In this document: piece after piece, positions 33,971-44,862 of the stretch
Layout: each line of letters begins with the position of its first letter
How positions within the stretch are numbered: the stretch's first letter is position 1
Origin: Malachius bipustulatus
Lineage: Eukaryota > Arthropoda > Insecta > Coleoptera > Melyridae
Direction of reading: 5' to 3'
NCBI GenBank assembly: GCA_910589415.1
Contig: OU342630.1
Location: 18,695,867-18,759,866, forward strand
Length of the DNA: 64,000 nucleotides
Notes under the pieces: model-generated
Database searches by the model: none
What the model saw: only the letters and a program-made list of their open reading frames with translations
What the model was told of the DNA's origin: nothing
Program-made: the position numbers and the translations under genes

Positions 33971-34959
33971 ACGAAAATTACGAAAGCAGTTAGAATTTGA
34001 GAGATGAGGTCTAGTAATTCTGACTCAATTAAGATGTATGTAATCTGGCTGGATGTATATACTACATACGGTTACTTTATTAGGTCACCATATAGATACC
34101 GCCACCGCTTCCAGGTCAGTAGTCAAGGGATGACCTTGCAGGAACCTTACTCCAATGAGTAATGGTTCCTGGAGACAAATATGGACGTTTCGCCACTAGC
34201 TCTTCGATAATTGGTTCTGAGCTAATGATATCCTTGAAAGCCTTCTGGATACGCTTGAGGCGAGGGTAAGGACCCATCTGAGTTTCATTGTATTAGCGAG
34301 AACATGAGAGGCAAGAGGCTAGTAGCATTTTTGTGATAGAGCTGAGCTGTCAGGATGGTGACCATCATCAGGTGGCTCTAAGGATGACTGCGATGCCAGG
34401 GTTTTCAAATCTTGCTCTCAATTTGTAGTGCTGTCTTGAGTTTTCTGATCAGTCTGGTGAATCTATTTTTGAATGATCTTTCGGTGAGGGAGGGACATAT
34501 TTGATACATGTCGGAGATCAAAGACTTGATATCGTTTGTAAATTGCAGGGCTTCTGATAAGTCGGATGCTGGAGTCGCTCGTATTTTAAAGGAAGGCGAG
34601 AAAGTCTTACACTGGAGCGTAAAGCTCCCAGGAGATTTTTTTAAACGTCACTGATGACCTGCTTAGTTTGTACAGATTGTTTCTGTTCATTAGCTTTCTT
34701 ATGTTTTGGCTTTCTTTTTTTGATGATTCAGTGAGGCGCTACTAGATGTGGGTTGCTGCGGATGAGATATAGTGGATATAGTTTCTTCAGTTGTGTTCGG
34801 AGTCTCGGAAGGGGAGAGTTGATCGCTGAAGCAGAGGCCCTTTTTTGCCCTGTGGATGGCAGGAGCGAAGTCACGGGTGTTTCATCCGTTAGTGAAATTG
34901 TAGTGATAGATTAGATATTGGCTGTTCGTGTTTGGAGGCTAAAGTGGATTGATTGTGTG

Positions 34960-35562
34960 GTATTGGTGCAATTAAATGGTACCTATGTGACCAGTTTGCT
35001 TACATATGAAGCATTCCATCTCGCCTGTAGACAAGAATTGGTGTTCAATGTTATCAAATGTCACAACGAGCAAAATTTGAGGCTCATAATTATCAGAGAG
35101 GTGGAATATTGTATACTTGTTTTCTAAAGGAGAGAATATGGCTATATTTGTCTCCTGACACGCCAGCCCTAAGGAATATGATTGGAGAAGTGAGTTTTAG
35201 ACCAAGGTCCTTTAAAGCTGTTTCAATAAGATCGTGGGGTATGGAAGGGGATACGTTGGAAACTACAATACATTTGGCTGGAGTGATTGGTATTCTTATT
35301 GTAAGTTCCAGGACTGCTTCGTCGACGGTGGAGTTATTTTGAATTAGGTAGCTGGTATATTAGTTCAGTCTTAGTCAAGTAAATAGATATTCTGTTATTA
35401 GACATCCTGGATGCTAAGCATATGTTTTTGGGTCCTAAAAGATCTCCAACAGATTTCACGTAGTCGGATAATTTGAGATTCGATCCGCTCCATGAAAGAT
35501 GATCGCTTAATCCTTTTTAGGAACCTAGTGGTTGGATTTGAGTCGTGTTTGTTTGCAGACAT
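34960..35562 (-). pseudogene. LINE ORF1 (gag-like, zinc knuckle), frameshifted
   Basis: RNA-binding nucleocapsid-type protein of the I-type LINE. The ATG at 35,562 gives MSANKHDSNPTTRFLKRI. After a shift, DYVKSVGDLLGPKNICLA and NNRISIYLTKTEL are read. Another shift restores TIRIPITPAKCIVVSNVSP and IIFLRAGVSGDKYSHILSF. The CCHC-like knuckle (C-x2-C-x4-H) appears at about 35,015-34,978 but its last Cys is lost. At least three frame changes; non-functional. Confidence 0.75.
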
Positions 35563-35770
35563 TGTGTAAACGTTTGTTGTGGTAGAGCTGTTTGTGTTGT
35601 TTTTGCCAGTGTAGTTAAAGGCAAAGCATGTAGGATCTGCAATGATGGAAGTTTATTTAAGTTCCTGACCACAGTAACCAGATATACAGCATGGTGTTAT
35701 GTAATATTTGATAATTTCTTTGGGGGATTTAGGTTCCAATTCAATTATTGCTATAGGTTCCTTTTATAGA

Positions 35771-36894
35771 ACGAATTAGAAAACTTTCGCACAGTATGTG
35801 AGGTGAAACTGAAGAAATGGACGGTACCGTTTCGTCCTTATTTGGACTCATTAGCAAGTCACATCAGTCAGGAACATCATACTATAATATAATAATATTG
35901 TAGTAAATAATACTAATATTTAGAAACTAAAATTTAGTGTTAACTGGTGTTCGATAGTCGTAGTAATTTAATTTAATTAATTTAATGATAAGTAGGCAAC
36001 CAGAAAAACAGATGTGTACCATAATCGACGCTCGTATAATTTAGAGACGCAACGGACATGTGACTTTGTCTGAAACACAGAGAACTAAGGAGTTACACTC
36101 TGATCCCCATAAGTATATCTACGTACATTTATTTATTAATTTTATTGTTTATTAAAGCTGTTAATTGAATTTTCGATGTCTTAATCAGTGAAATACACGA
36201 ATTGAGATGTTATGGCTTATTTTTACACCCTGTCCTTTATATTTATATTAAGTAATATTGAACCACTAAGATTTTTGGGGTATTGTTGTGTTATTTTTGA
36301 AGTGCTATAACTGAAGTTGTGTGATTTTTAACAATAAAATTGGGTGACTTTTCTCTACTTTAACTTGCTCTATCCATCTTTATCGTTGTTCGATCCACCT
36401 TATTAGATTTAAAATAAAAAGTGTCATAATAATTTTTTTTTTTATATTTTTACGCCAATGTTCTTAGACATCTCTGCGGTTTGTAGTTATGAATGTCTTC
36501 TTTTATTTTCTAACGAGGAATATACTCTATTTTGGAAATTGGTTATTATTTTGATTTTTTTTTTTGGGGATTGAGGCCAAGGCGTCACTACCTAAATTTA
36601 TCAACTGTTACTTGAATTTCATTCCAAAAAGTATCCTATTTGTTGAAAACTGTTATTTAGAAAGGGATATAAAAAAAAGTTGTTTTTTTTTATTTTCATA
36701 TTAAATATAGGTAGAACAAGTTACAGCAATGCAGTGTAAATGTATAGTCTGCCTGTTGAGAATAAGTTTGACGGATAAAACACGTATTTCGCATGTATCT
36801 TTTTTTTACAGGCTGTACCCCTATTTTAAAATTCAGTTTGGATAACCTGATTTACTCCAAATAAAAAAGGTATCCTGGTTTTTCTTCGTATATT
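35771..36894. other. AT-rich spacer
   Basis: No coding similarity. Isolated foldback-type end blocks (CACCCTGTCC near 36,225; ACAGGCTGTACCC near 36,808) without partners. Confidence 0.4.
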
Positions 36895-36907
36895 TAGTGA
36901 TCTTCGA

Positions 36908-37750
36908 TTCCTCTTGGGTCTACCGCAACCGTCTTCCAGGCGGAGATTTATGCTATCCTGCAAGCAGCTAGATTGGAGCAGATAACAGAAGTCAAGGAAC
37001 GGACGATATACATATGCACGGATAGTCAGGCCGCCGCGAAAGCGCTGGGCACACACGGAACCAGCTCCCCACTGGTCCAGGAGTGTGCCGAGGCGCTGAA
37101 CAGACTGGCGGACAGAAATTCAGTGCATATCGTGTGGGTTCCTGCCCACTCAGGTGTACCAGGCAACGAGCTAGCAGACCACTACGCGAAGTTCGGGACC
37201 AGGGAAACCTTTTGTGGACCAGAGCCTGTACTGGGTCTGACCAAAAATCTTCTCAAAGAATCTATAAAAGAATGTATTCGCAAGGGTTTAGAGAACCACT
37301 GGGAAACAGCACCAGGCTGCAGACAGGCCAGGCTGTTTCTGGCCGGTCCGATCGGAAACAGATGGACCAGCATGTCCAGAATAAACCGGAAAGAACTTAG
37401 ACTACTAGTCGGGGTTCTCACCGGTCACAGCAGTCTTAACAGACACCTACAAGTTATGGGGATCATTCGGGACCCGGTCTGCCCTAAATGCGGAATAGAT
37501 GACGAGGACTCCTACCATTATATAGGCGTATGCGAGGTATATAGCAGCCTTAGGCTCAACATCTTTAGGTCTGAGGAGCTACAAGAGGAAGAAATGAAAC
37601 TCCTCTCATACAACAACCTTCTGGCCTTTATTAAAAGGTCGGGGAGGTTCGAGTAGGAGCTTCACCATAGTTCGGGTACGGCGAAAAGGGCCCTCGGTGG
37701 CCTAGTCGCTTGGGGTACACCACCCCAACCCACCATACTACTACTACTAC
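36908..37750 (+). mobile_element. 5'-truncated LINE (R1/I-like) with target duplication and (TAC)n tail
   Basis: Identical TAGTGATCTTCGA at 36,895-36,907 and 37,751-37,763 bound the insert. The insert ends in TACTACTACTACTAC, a microsatellite tail as in several insect LINE families. It starts inside the RNase H domain. Composition is clearly more GC-rich than the flanks. Confidence 0.85.
36910..37656 (+). CDS. LINE ORF2 C-terminus: RNase H and zinc finger (partial)
   Basis: 248 codons open from the truncation point; the upstream stop lies in the target duplication. RNase H signatures: TATVFQAEIYAIL (catalytic Glu), ICTDSQAAAKAL (Asp), VWVPAHSGVPGNELADHYAK (third Asp and the HSG-NE-AD box). 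A conserved C-terminal region follows, with CPKCGIDDEDSYHYIGVC, a C-x2-C-x8-H-x4-C finger. RNase H would degrade RNA in the RNA:DNA hybrid during retrotransposition. No stops, so the insertion is probably young, but with no RT or promoter it cannot act alone. Confidence 0.85.
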   Translation, partial: PLGSTATVFQAEIYAILQAARLEQITEVKERTIYICTDSQAAAKALGTHGTSSPLVQECAEALNRLADRNSVHIVWVPAHSGVPGNELADHYAKFGTRETFCGPEPVLGLTKNLLKESIKECIRKGLENHWETAPGCRQARLFLAGPIGNRWTSMSRINRKELRLLVGVLTGHSSLNRHLQVMGIIRDPVCPKCGIDDEDSYHYIGVCEVYSSLRLNIFRSEELQEEEMKLLSYNNLLAFIKRSGRFE

Positions 37751-37763
37751 TAGTGATCTTCGA

Positions 37764-38297
37764 AGCAAAAAATAAACTGAATAAATTATTAGCATCGTTG
37801 CAATTTTTACAGAAATAATTCGATTTAAATAACTTTTTTCCGCAAAGATCATTAAATTCACGAAAAATTACAAGATATCTATTTATTTAGAATAAAAATC
37901 AGCTTATAAAAATATATTTTAGATTGGAATGTCTGTAGAAAAAAAAAACAGTATTAATGAACTATTTCATCGACAAAACACAGTAAGCAATGAAAAACGT
38001 GTTTATAAAAAAATACTTTTTTCCTACGACCACTATACAAAACGCTACTTTGCGCATCGTTTTTTGTGCGCAAACTAGCAGATTTCTCACGTATCAAAAA
38101 CTGTGCGACAAAGTGACATAACGTATAGCCAAAAATCGTTTCCGTACAGTTTTAATGTAAACAATAGCGATGGGCGGTATCTGAGAACTCACAGTTACTT
38201 ATTGTTAATGGAATAACTATTCATTTAAAGCTTCAAGGTAATAAAATAAACACAAATGGGATAAGATAGCACCCGACAAGACTATAAAATATAATAT
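37764..38297. other. AT-rich spacer
   Basis: No coding or repeat structure recognised. Confidence 0.4.
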
Positions 38298-38895
38298 TGT
38301 TACGGGTCTCACAATAAATAAATCACCACCAAAGTCTGTAAATTCCTTTATTGTTTAACACCACAAGTACTTATAACCTCTAATAATTATTCTAAATAAT
38401 CAAAACACAAACAGCTGACTACACTACTACTTGCACTTGTCTATTCTTTATATCCGCTATCTGTCACTACTGGCTCCCTTACTTCACACTTCACTTCTGC
38501 TCTGTCTATGCTTCAGTCTTCACTGTTTCACGTTCAGGATAATACTACTTTCCACGCAACCGCAGGCTGTCCTTATATAGTCCCCCGACGCATCAGTAGT
38601 CACGTTCTACTCCGTTCTAGCAGGTACATTCTCGAACGTCACACCGGCGCACCAGCCGTCGATTCATGGATTCTGGAAATGTCAGATTGTTCGGCGAGCC
38701 CACTCCAGAAATCCATAGAACTAACGTCTGTCTGTCGATGTGTCACATGACATGTGACTGGAACTGTCGCGAACATGTCATTGACTAACTCAGTATAAAA
38801 AAAGAGAATGTAAAGAAACAAGCAAATTGTGGACTAGAATGTTAAAGGTTAAAGAAGCAATTACTAGAATTTTTCCAGAGCGGTCTCGTTATACT
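38298..38895 (-). mobile_element. Solo LTR (copy 1 of a pair; see 49,813)
   Basis: Begins (+) TGTTACGGGTCTCAC and ends near GGTCTCGTTATAC. The same ends, length class and internal order occur at 49,813-50,427. On the minus strand a TATATAAGG box (about 38,578) precedes, and AATAAAG (about 38,352) follows, as expected for U3-R-U5. No gag-pol lies beside it, so solo LTR. Superfamily not determined; Gypsy-like ends. Confidence 0.6.
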
Positions 38896-39150
38896 ATGCT
38901 TACTCTTGTGGCGTAATTATTAAAATTTACGAGTTGATCGCTAATAACAGCATTGGTAGCGTTCAAATCAAATTCACGAACGTGAAAACTCGCACACCTC
39001 TAACTTCAATCCATGACTGCGCCTGCGTTGTGTGGAAGTTGCATATCTACCACGTCGTCACGCTCCACGTCACTTTATTTTTAGTTTAGATACAAAGTCT
39101 AATAATAAATAATAATAATATTGTCGGTAGAATTCAATGATTTAACAGTA

Positions 39151-40019
39151 TACAGGGTGTCCCAGACTTAATTGACCAGACCATATCTCGTATACAGGTT
39201 GAGATAATCCAGCCGAGTAAAAGGCATATTATTATAATTTTTCAAGCTGTATAGCATGACAGCATGAAAACAACCCCCACTCCAACATCCCCTAAGTTAC
39301 AGCCCCCACCCTTAAAAAATGAATAGCACCCTGTATATATTTCTGTATATTCAAAACCAGTATTCGATTCTCTATTCAGATGATTTTTCAGATTCAAAAT
39401 TGGTTGAGAAATAACCAAGAAAAAGTTCATCAAGGTGGTCATGACTTTTTATCTTGACTTTCTCTGGATGACTTTTGCTATCAAAATTTATCAATATTTA
39501 GTCATAGTTTTTAACAGGCAGGTGATAGTTATTATTATAATTAAAGTCCAAACAATTTATTTAACAACTCTGATTTATTGGGAAATTTAAAAAAATAAAA
39601 CAAGAGGCAAAGCACTTTATCATGAACCTTAATGATGACTGTGACCTGCTAATTAAAAACTATGACCAAAATATTGATAAATTTTGACAGCAAAAGTCAT
39701 TCAGAGAAAGTTAAGATAAAAAGTCGTGACACACCTTGATGAACCTTTTCTTGGTTATTTCTCAACCAATTTTGAATCTGCAAAATCATCTGAACAGACA
39801 AACGTATACTGGTTTTGAATATACAAAAATATATACAGGGTGCTATTCATTTTTTTAAGGGTGGGGTCTGTAACTAAGGGGATGTTGGAATGGGGGTTGC
39901 TGTCATGCTGTCATGTTATACAACTTGAAAAATTATAATAATATGCCTTTTACTCGGCTCGATTATCTCAACCTGTATACGAGATATGGTCTGGTCAATT
40001 AAGTCTGGGACACCCGGTA
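39151..40019. mobile_element. Full-length palindromic foldback element, copy 1
   Basis: TACAGGGTGTCCCAGACTTA at the left mirrors TAAGTCTGGGACACCCGGTA at the right, and arms of roughly 400 bp meet near the centre. Inner blocks: GAGATAATCCAGCCGAG with CTCGGCTCGATTATCTC. Flanked by TA on both sides. The same element recurs at 40,477-41,334. Confidence 0.85.
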
Positions 40020-40110
40020 TAATAGTGATATTAAAAAGTCATTGGTAGAATTGAAAATAATACCTCCCTACGTAGTCTGAAAAAATAAACTTTAGTTACC
40101 TATCATTATA

Positions 40111-40323
40111 ATGGATTGTGATTCCTCTGAATCTGAAGCAGAAAATACACCACCTGCTGAAGTCAGAAAACAAGCAGGTTTGTGTTCTTTGAATTTGCTA
40201 CCTAAACTTTCGAGAGAAAAATACGAATCTGCTTATAAACATTTCATAAATTGGAGAAAAGGTCATAAAAGCAGAGCATTGTCAGAAAAAATAATTTATG
40301 TGTTAAATTTGTCAAATAATTAA
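40111..40323 (+). pseudogene. Crypton-like tyrosine recombinase, N-terminal fragment 2
   Basis: 70 residues: MDCDSSESEAENTPPAEV, then LNLLPKLSREKYESAYKHF, INWRKGHKSRALSEKII and a stop. It shares the acidic head, TPP, LNLLPK-x-SR-x2-Y-x3-Y-x2-F-x-NW with 26,046-26,210 and extends further to the SE-x-I-x-Y segment that follows in Crypton-type N-terminal domains. No catalytic domain nearby. Lies between two copies of the same foldback element. Family assignment is from motif recognition only. Confidence 0.5.
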
Positions 40324-40352
40324 TCTGTTAAATTGTGGTCGTAGGAAAAGTA

Positions 40353-40476
40353 CTGTGTGAAGCACGTGCGGAAAAGAAATTTCACACTTGTGTGAATTGT
40401 GACACTCGACTTCGTCTCGTGTCACAATTCTTTCACACTCGTGAGAAATTTTCTCTTTTCCGCACTTGTTTCACAA
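40353..40476. repeat. Hairpin repeat after Crypton-like fragment 2
   Basis: GTGTGAAGCACGTGCGGAAAA...TGTGACACTCG is inverted as CGTGTCACA...TTTTCCGCACTTGTTTCACA. It abuts the foldback element at 40,477. The lead-in GTCGTAGGAAAAGTA resembles GTCGTGGACAAAGTA before the hairpin at 26,268. Confidence 0.75.
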
Positions 40477-41334
40477 TACCGGGTGTCCCAGACTTAATTG
40501 ACCAGGCTATATCTCATATACAGGTTGAGATAATCGAGCCGAATAAAAGGCATATTATTATAATTTTTCAAGCTGTATAACATGACAGCATGAAAACAAC
40601 CCCCACTTCAACATCCCCTAAGTTACAGCCCCCACCCTTAAAAAAATGAATAGCACCCTGTGTATATTTTTGTATATTCAAAACCAGTATTCGATTGTCT
40701 ATTCAGATGATTTTTCAGATTCAAAATTGGTTGAGAAATAACCAAGAAAAAGTTCATCAAGGTGGTCATGACTTTTTATCTTAACTTTCTCTGGATGACT
40801 CTTGCTGTCAAAATTTATCAATATTTTGGTCATTAGCAGGTTACAGTCATCATTAAGGTTCATGATAAATTGCTTTGTCTGTTGTTTTATTTTTTTAAAT
40901 TTCCCAATAAATCAGACTTATAAATAAATTGTTTGGACTTTCATTATAATAATAACTATCACCTGCCTGTTAAAAACTATGACTAAATATTGATAAATTT
41001 TGACAGCAAAAGTCATCCATAGAAAGTTAAGATAAAAAGTCATGACCACCTTGATGAACTTTTTCTTGGTTATTTCTCAACCAATTTTGAATCTGAAAAA
41101 TCATCTGAATAGACAATCGGATACTGGTTTTGAATATACAAAAATATACACAGGGTGCTATTCATTTTTTTAAGGGTGGGGGCTGTAACTTAAGGGATGT
41201 TGAAGTGAGGGTTGTTTTCATGCTGTCATGTTATACGGCTTGAAAAATTATAATAATATGCCTTTTATTCGGCTCGATTATCTCAACCTGTATATGAGAT
41301 ATGGCCTGGTCAATTAAGTCTGGGACACCCGGTA
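40477..41334. mobile_element. Full-length palindromic foldback element, copy 2
   Basis: TACCGGGTGTCCCAGACTTA to TAAGTCTGGGACACCCGGTA. Same sequence and layout as 39,151-40,019, with a few substitutions and an internal length difference near the centre. Confidence 0.85.
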
Positions 41335-41633
41335 TACTATTGTATAATATTAATGACAATTAATATCAAATATCAAATTACCAAAAAATATTACCTAACC
41401 TCAACCAGAACTACATTTTCTTGTCGATTTTACTAGGATATGTAAACTAATCCTACTGTAATCATTTAAAATGGAGCTTTAATTTAATCTCGTAATGCCT
41501 AATAGCAATTTTGATGTTAATGTTCCTCACAACTGCGTTAAATCGTGGTCTTTATTCAAACTCGATATTAAAGTGGGGATGTAAAATAGTTTTGATGAGA
41601 CAAACCTTTCATTAGGTAGCAACTACACTATTA
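41335..41633. other. Spacer
   Basis: Nothing recognised. Confidence 0.4.
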
Positions 41634-42647
41634 TACAGGGTGAATTATAAAAAACGCCCCAAGCGATAACTCCGTTAATTTTGAAGATATGACAAAACTT
41701 TTCGAAACAAAGTGGCGTAGTTTATCATCATCTATATGTTGAGATAAACGTTCGATCAACACAACTTCCTGTTTACCCGGAAGTAACATCAACTTCGGGT
41801 TTTTAAATAGAACACCCTATAAAACTTTATATTTTTTAAATGTCTGAAGAAATCTAATACAGGTGGTTTTCACCATTGGAATTTAGATTGAGCGGTCTAT
41901 GAGTTATAAACAAGTGAAGATCGAAAATTTTCAACTTCAAAGCAGTGTAGAACTAGAACGCCTCAAGATATCTAAAAACAGTTTACATGTCCCTATCCTA
42001 ACTTTTCATGTTTTATCCCACTATTGTCCGTATTCATCAAACTTCAAAATATAACTCTGGGGTTATATTTTGAATTTTCTGACAGCTGATTGGTCTGTTG
42101 CTCAAACCCTACGAACGCTACGAATTTTAAACCAATGACATGTTCCAAAATATAACCCCAGGGGTTATATTTATTGATGAATACGGGCCTATGTGGAGTA
42201 AATTTTAATACAGGGTGATGAAAATTATCCGATTTTTCATCACCCTGTATTAAAATTTAAACCACATAGTAGGATACTATGTCAAAAGTTAAAATAGGGA
42301 CATGTAAACCGTTTTTAGATATCTTGAGCCGTTCTAGTTCTACACTGCTTTGAAGTTGAAAATTTTCGATCTTCACTTGTTTATAACTCATAAACCGCTC
42401 AATCTAAATTCCAATGGTGAAAACCACCTGTATTAGATTTCTTCAGAAATTTAAAGAATATGGGGGTGTTCTATTTAAACACCCGAAGTTGATGTTACTT
42501 CCGGTTAAACAGGAAGTTGTGTTGATCGAGCGTTTATCTCAACATATAGATGATGATAAACTACGCCACTTTGTTCCAAAAAGTTTTGTCATATCTTCAA
42601 AATTACCGAAGTTATCGCTTGGGGCGTTTTTTATAATTCACCCTGTA
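41634..42647. mobile_element. Large palindromic element with shared core and its own outer arms
   Basis: TACAGGGTGAATTATAAAAAAC at the left mirrors TTTTATAATTCACCCTGTA at the right. The core (about 41,824-42,456, centre near 42,232) matches that of 48,888-49,747: ACAGGGTGATGAAAATT centre, GGGACATGTAAACCG, AACTCATAAACCGCTC. The outer arms (AAGCGATAACTCCG...GGAAGTAACATCAACTTC) are different from the other element. An open frame at 42,414-42,743 is a by-product. Confidence 0.8.
42024..42197. mobile_element. Nested MITE, PIF/Harbinger-like
   Basis: Interrupts only the left arm of the palindrome. Ends CCGTATTCATCAA / TTGATGAATACGG are inverted, flanked by CTA on both sides (42,021-42,023 and 42,198-42,200). 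The sister element at 49,357-49,375 shows the uninterrupted site. A 3-bp duplication fits PIF/Harbinger; no transposase. Confidence 0.65.
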
Positions 42648-42939
42648 TCAGCTGAAGCAAGACATGATTATCAATTAATATTATTATTTCACAGAAACAA
42701 AAGAGAACTTATTTTATATGCGATTGTTGCAAATTATATTTAATTTTGATATTGTAATAGTTTATAATTGTAGATTTGTAGTGCTGCGAGAACAGCTTCA
42801 GAATAAACAAAGCGACCTCGAAAGGGTGTGGAACATATTGTGTGTAAACATTGTAGATGTATGTTATGAACTGAAGATATTCCTCATGTGTCGGAAAACG
42901 TTTGATCACAACAGATGTTTGTGAGCATGACAGGCTCGG

Positions 42940-43220
42940 GATACTTATTCGAGAATATCATCTGACATGTATATAAGGCACGCGTTCGACAGGCGCAGAA
43001 AGTTAGTCACTAAGCGAAGAGACAGCTAAAAGCTAGTTAATGAATCATTCAGTTAGCTAGAATGCTTCTATAAATGGCAGTAGTTTAATGGCAGTAGGCT
43101 ATTGAAAAGCATAGTAAGCGAGCGCTAGTACCGTGAAGCATATAGTGCAAGTGAAGATGACAGTACAGTTGTGCACGTGTTACTAATAAAATCCATTAGC
43201 GTTTCGTGCCAAGTGAGTAA
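42940..43220 (+). promoter_or_regulatory. LTR-like promoter and poly(A) region
   Basis: TATATAAGG at about 42,977-42,985 is followed by a 200-bp stretch and AATAAA at about 43,184, then GTTTCGTGCCAAGTGAG. Spacing resembles U3-R of a retrotransposon LTR. No matching partner or coding region was found, so this is tentative. Confidence 0.3.
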
Positions 43221-43925
43221 AAAAAAAGTAGACTAGTAGACAGGTGAAGGTTGTCTAATCGTTCCTGTAGACAGCCGTTCAGAAATTCTAAGAACTTCTC
43301 TCCATTTAACCATTCCGGCAATATTATAAGTCCCACAAGCTCATTCCTCAGAATCCCAGCACACAGATTAACGCCAAAACGATGTTGATGGTGATGTTCA
43401 ACCGACATATGCGGGTTTTCCAAAGCATAATGATGATTATTGTGGCGATTAAAAAAATCAATCATCCTGAGAAAAATTTTCGTCGGTCCATAACATACGA
43501 GAAGTGAAGGCGTGCTCTGCTTCTACTTTTTTGTCGCAACAATCAATGGCAGTTAGTAGTTGACTCGCGGTTCAAAATCGTTGAGTAAAAGAGTCAGCAC
43601 CTTGGTGTAGTCGTATGAGTGATAGCCCTCACCAGCGATAAATGAGTAGAGGAACGTGATATCCCTACTTCTGCCGCTATAATCCGTAGGATGCGTGTTG
43701 GGTCCTCTTGCAAAATTTCCTATACTCTCCTCTATGAGACGTCAACGCAGAACGTGGGCGACCGCGGTCTACATCTCCATTTAGAATTAAATGACCAGTC
43801 TCTCGCAACCTTGTTTCCAATCTTCTGATGAGGTTACTATTTGGATGTCTGCGAATTGGAAATCTTTGGGCGTAGACCCTTGCGGCCTTATGTGCATTCC
43901 CAGGCATTCACCCAAGGTTAACACC
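43205..43925 (-). pseudogene. Mariner-like transposase with DUF4817-type N-terminus, broken
   Basis: The N-terminal piece on the minus strand (43,677-43,907) reads GNAHKAARVYAQRFPIRRHP then LETRLRETG and RGRPRSALT, the helix-turn-helix region found in many insect mariner-type ORFs. The middle piece (43,196-43,465) reads NRHNNHHYALENPHMSVE then NLCAGILRNELVGLIILPE and NGEKFLEFL, which precedes the catalytic core. The C-terminal catalytic region is missing and frames are disrupted between the pieces. Confidence 0.75.
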
Positions 43926-44764
43926 ATACCTTTATAATCACGATTTGTGTATATTTTTCTATTCAATATTAGGAAAATGTCATAAAGTTTGACGATTTTA
44001 CATTGACAGTTTTGATCTTTGTTGAAAAACATTTTAACCTCTCTTCATACTGCTAAAATTGAAATTGAACCTAATTTTTGTATAGATAATTATGATAGCC
44101 TTTTAAAATTAGGGTCTCACGTCATGACCTTCCATGTAATTTTGAAATTTTTAAGTAGACAGCAGTTTTAGCGTCATCTTGATGTTCATATTAACAACGC
44201 AATCCTTCGTTGTTGGAATGTCAAATCATCCTGAAATAATCGAGACAGCTACAATATCAGTTCATAAGCATTAAATAAGTTGTTGACGATCTCCCAACTA
44301 AACCTTTGGGACTACAATTATTTGTTTTCAAAAATTCTGAAATTTTGACTCAAGAGGGAATACGTTTATTATTTTCCTAATAATATTGTCTTGCAATTAA
44401 AGTGCTAATTGAAAGTATACCTAATATTTATTATTCCACAAGCGCGCACCGCCCCTGATTTTCACGTGCCGGTCGCGACACAGGTTGGTCGAACAATAAA
44501 TAAACAAAGCAATATAGATGCAATTACGTTAATTTATACACCTTCCGTCCAATATATAAATTGATTTTACCAGACCGACAGGTAAAATTATAGTTTTTGT
44601 GCCGGTCTGGTAACTAATTATTACCCTACAAAACTGGGCGCTTTTAAAAGCTGAATTAAAGGTCTGATTTATAATTTTAAATGAGGAAATAAGTAGAATG
44701 TTTTAGGCTTGTTTGGGCAAGCTCTTTGTGGGAAAATTAATATCATGGTGGGAGCAACCGCACA
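43926..44764. other. Upstream region of the cuticle-type gene
   Basis: No repeat identified beyond a short inverted pair (CCAGACCGACAGG / GTGCCGGTCTGG, about 44,569-44,613). Proximal promoter elements of the gene at 44,857 probably lie in the last few hundred bases, but none can be named from sequence alone. Confidence 0.4.
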
Positions 44765-44771
44765 TATAAAA
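44765..44771 (+). promoter_or_regulatory. TATA box of the cuticle-type gene
   Basis: TATAAAA lies 86 bp before the ATG at 44,857. A start about 30 bp downstream would leave a 5' UTR of around 60 bp, usual for insect cuticle genes. Confidence 0.65.
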
Positions 44772-44856
44772 GCGTGATACTGTCCGAACTTACGTGAAAT
44801 ATACTGATATTTTTTTACGGGAAAGTGCGCGGTTGGGGTGGTTTTAATTTCACAAA

Positions 44857-44862
44857 ATGAAG
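44857..44862 (+). CDS. Secreted cuticle-type protein, exon 1 (Met-Lys)
   Basis: CACAAAATGAAG followed at once by the donor GTGAGT (44,863-44,868). The exon codes only the first two residues, and the phase-0 intron splits the signal peptide. Very short first coding exons within the signal peptide are characteristic of insect cuticular protein genes. It joins to 51,536: the joined frame gives MK-SVVGIIIFQAITGALSS, a textbook signal peptide. I see no competing acceptor that gives an equally good result, but the 6.67-kb distance keeps this an inference. Confidence 0.7.

Larger units (their letters stand above)
30890..35770 (-). mobile_element. I-type LINE, nearly full length but decayed
   Basis: Read on the minus strand in order: a gag-like ORF1 from about 35,562 (MSANKHDSNPTTRF), an ORF1 core near 35,400 (SVGDLLGPKNICLASRMSNN) and 35,200 (VVSNVSPSIPHDLIETALKD). 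A CCHC knuckle follows near 35,000 (EMECFICKQTGHI), endonuclease remnants near 33,940 (DFNFHNVMSGC), RT with an NEIYADDIIIF catalytic box at about 32,465-32,495, and RNase H near 31,340 (KGHSGLKGNETADSLA). A C-terminal Cys segment ends it near 31,010. Many stops and frameshifts. Exact 5' and 3' ends are not fixed. Confidence 0.8.

Noticed and set aside
42414..42743. 109-codon plus-strand ORF
   Set aside because: Lies wholly within the right arm of a palindromic element and runs past its end; no protein similarity and its codons are the mirror of the left arm.
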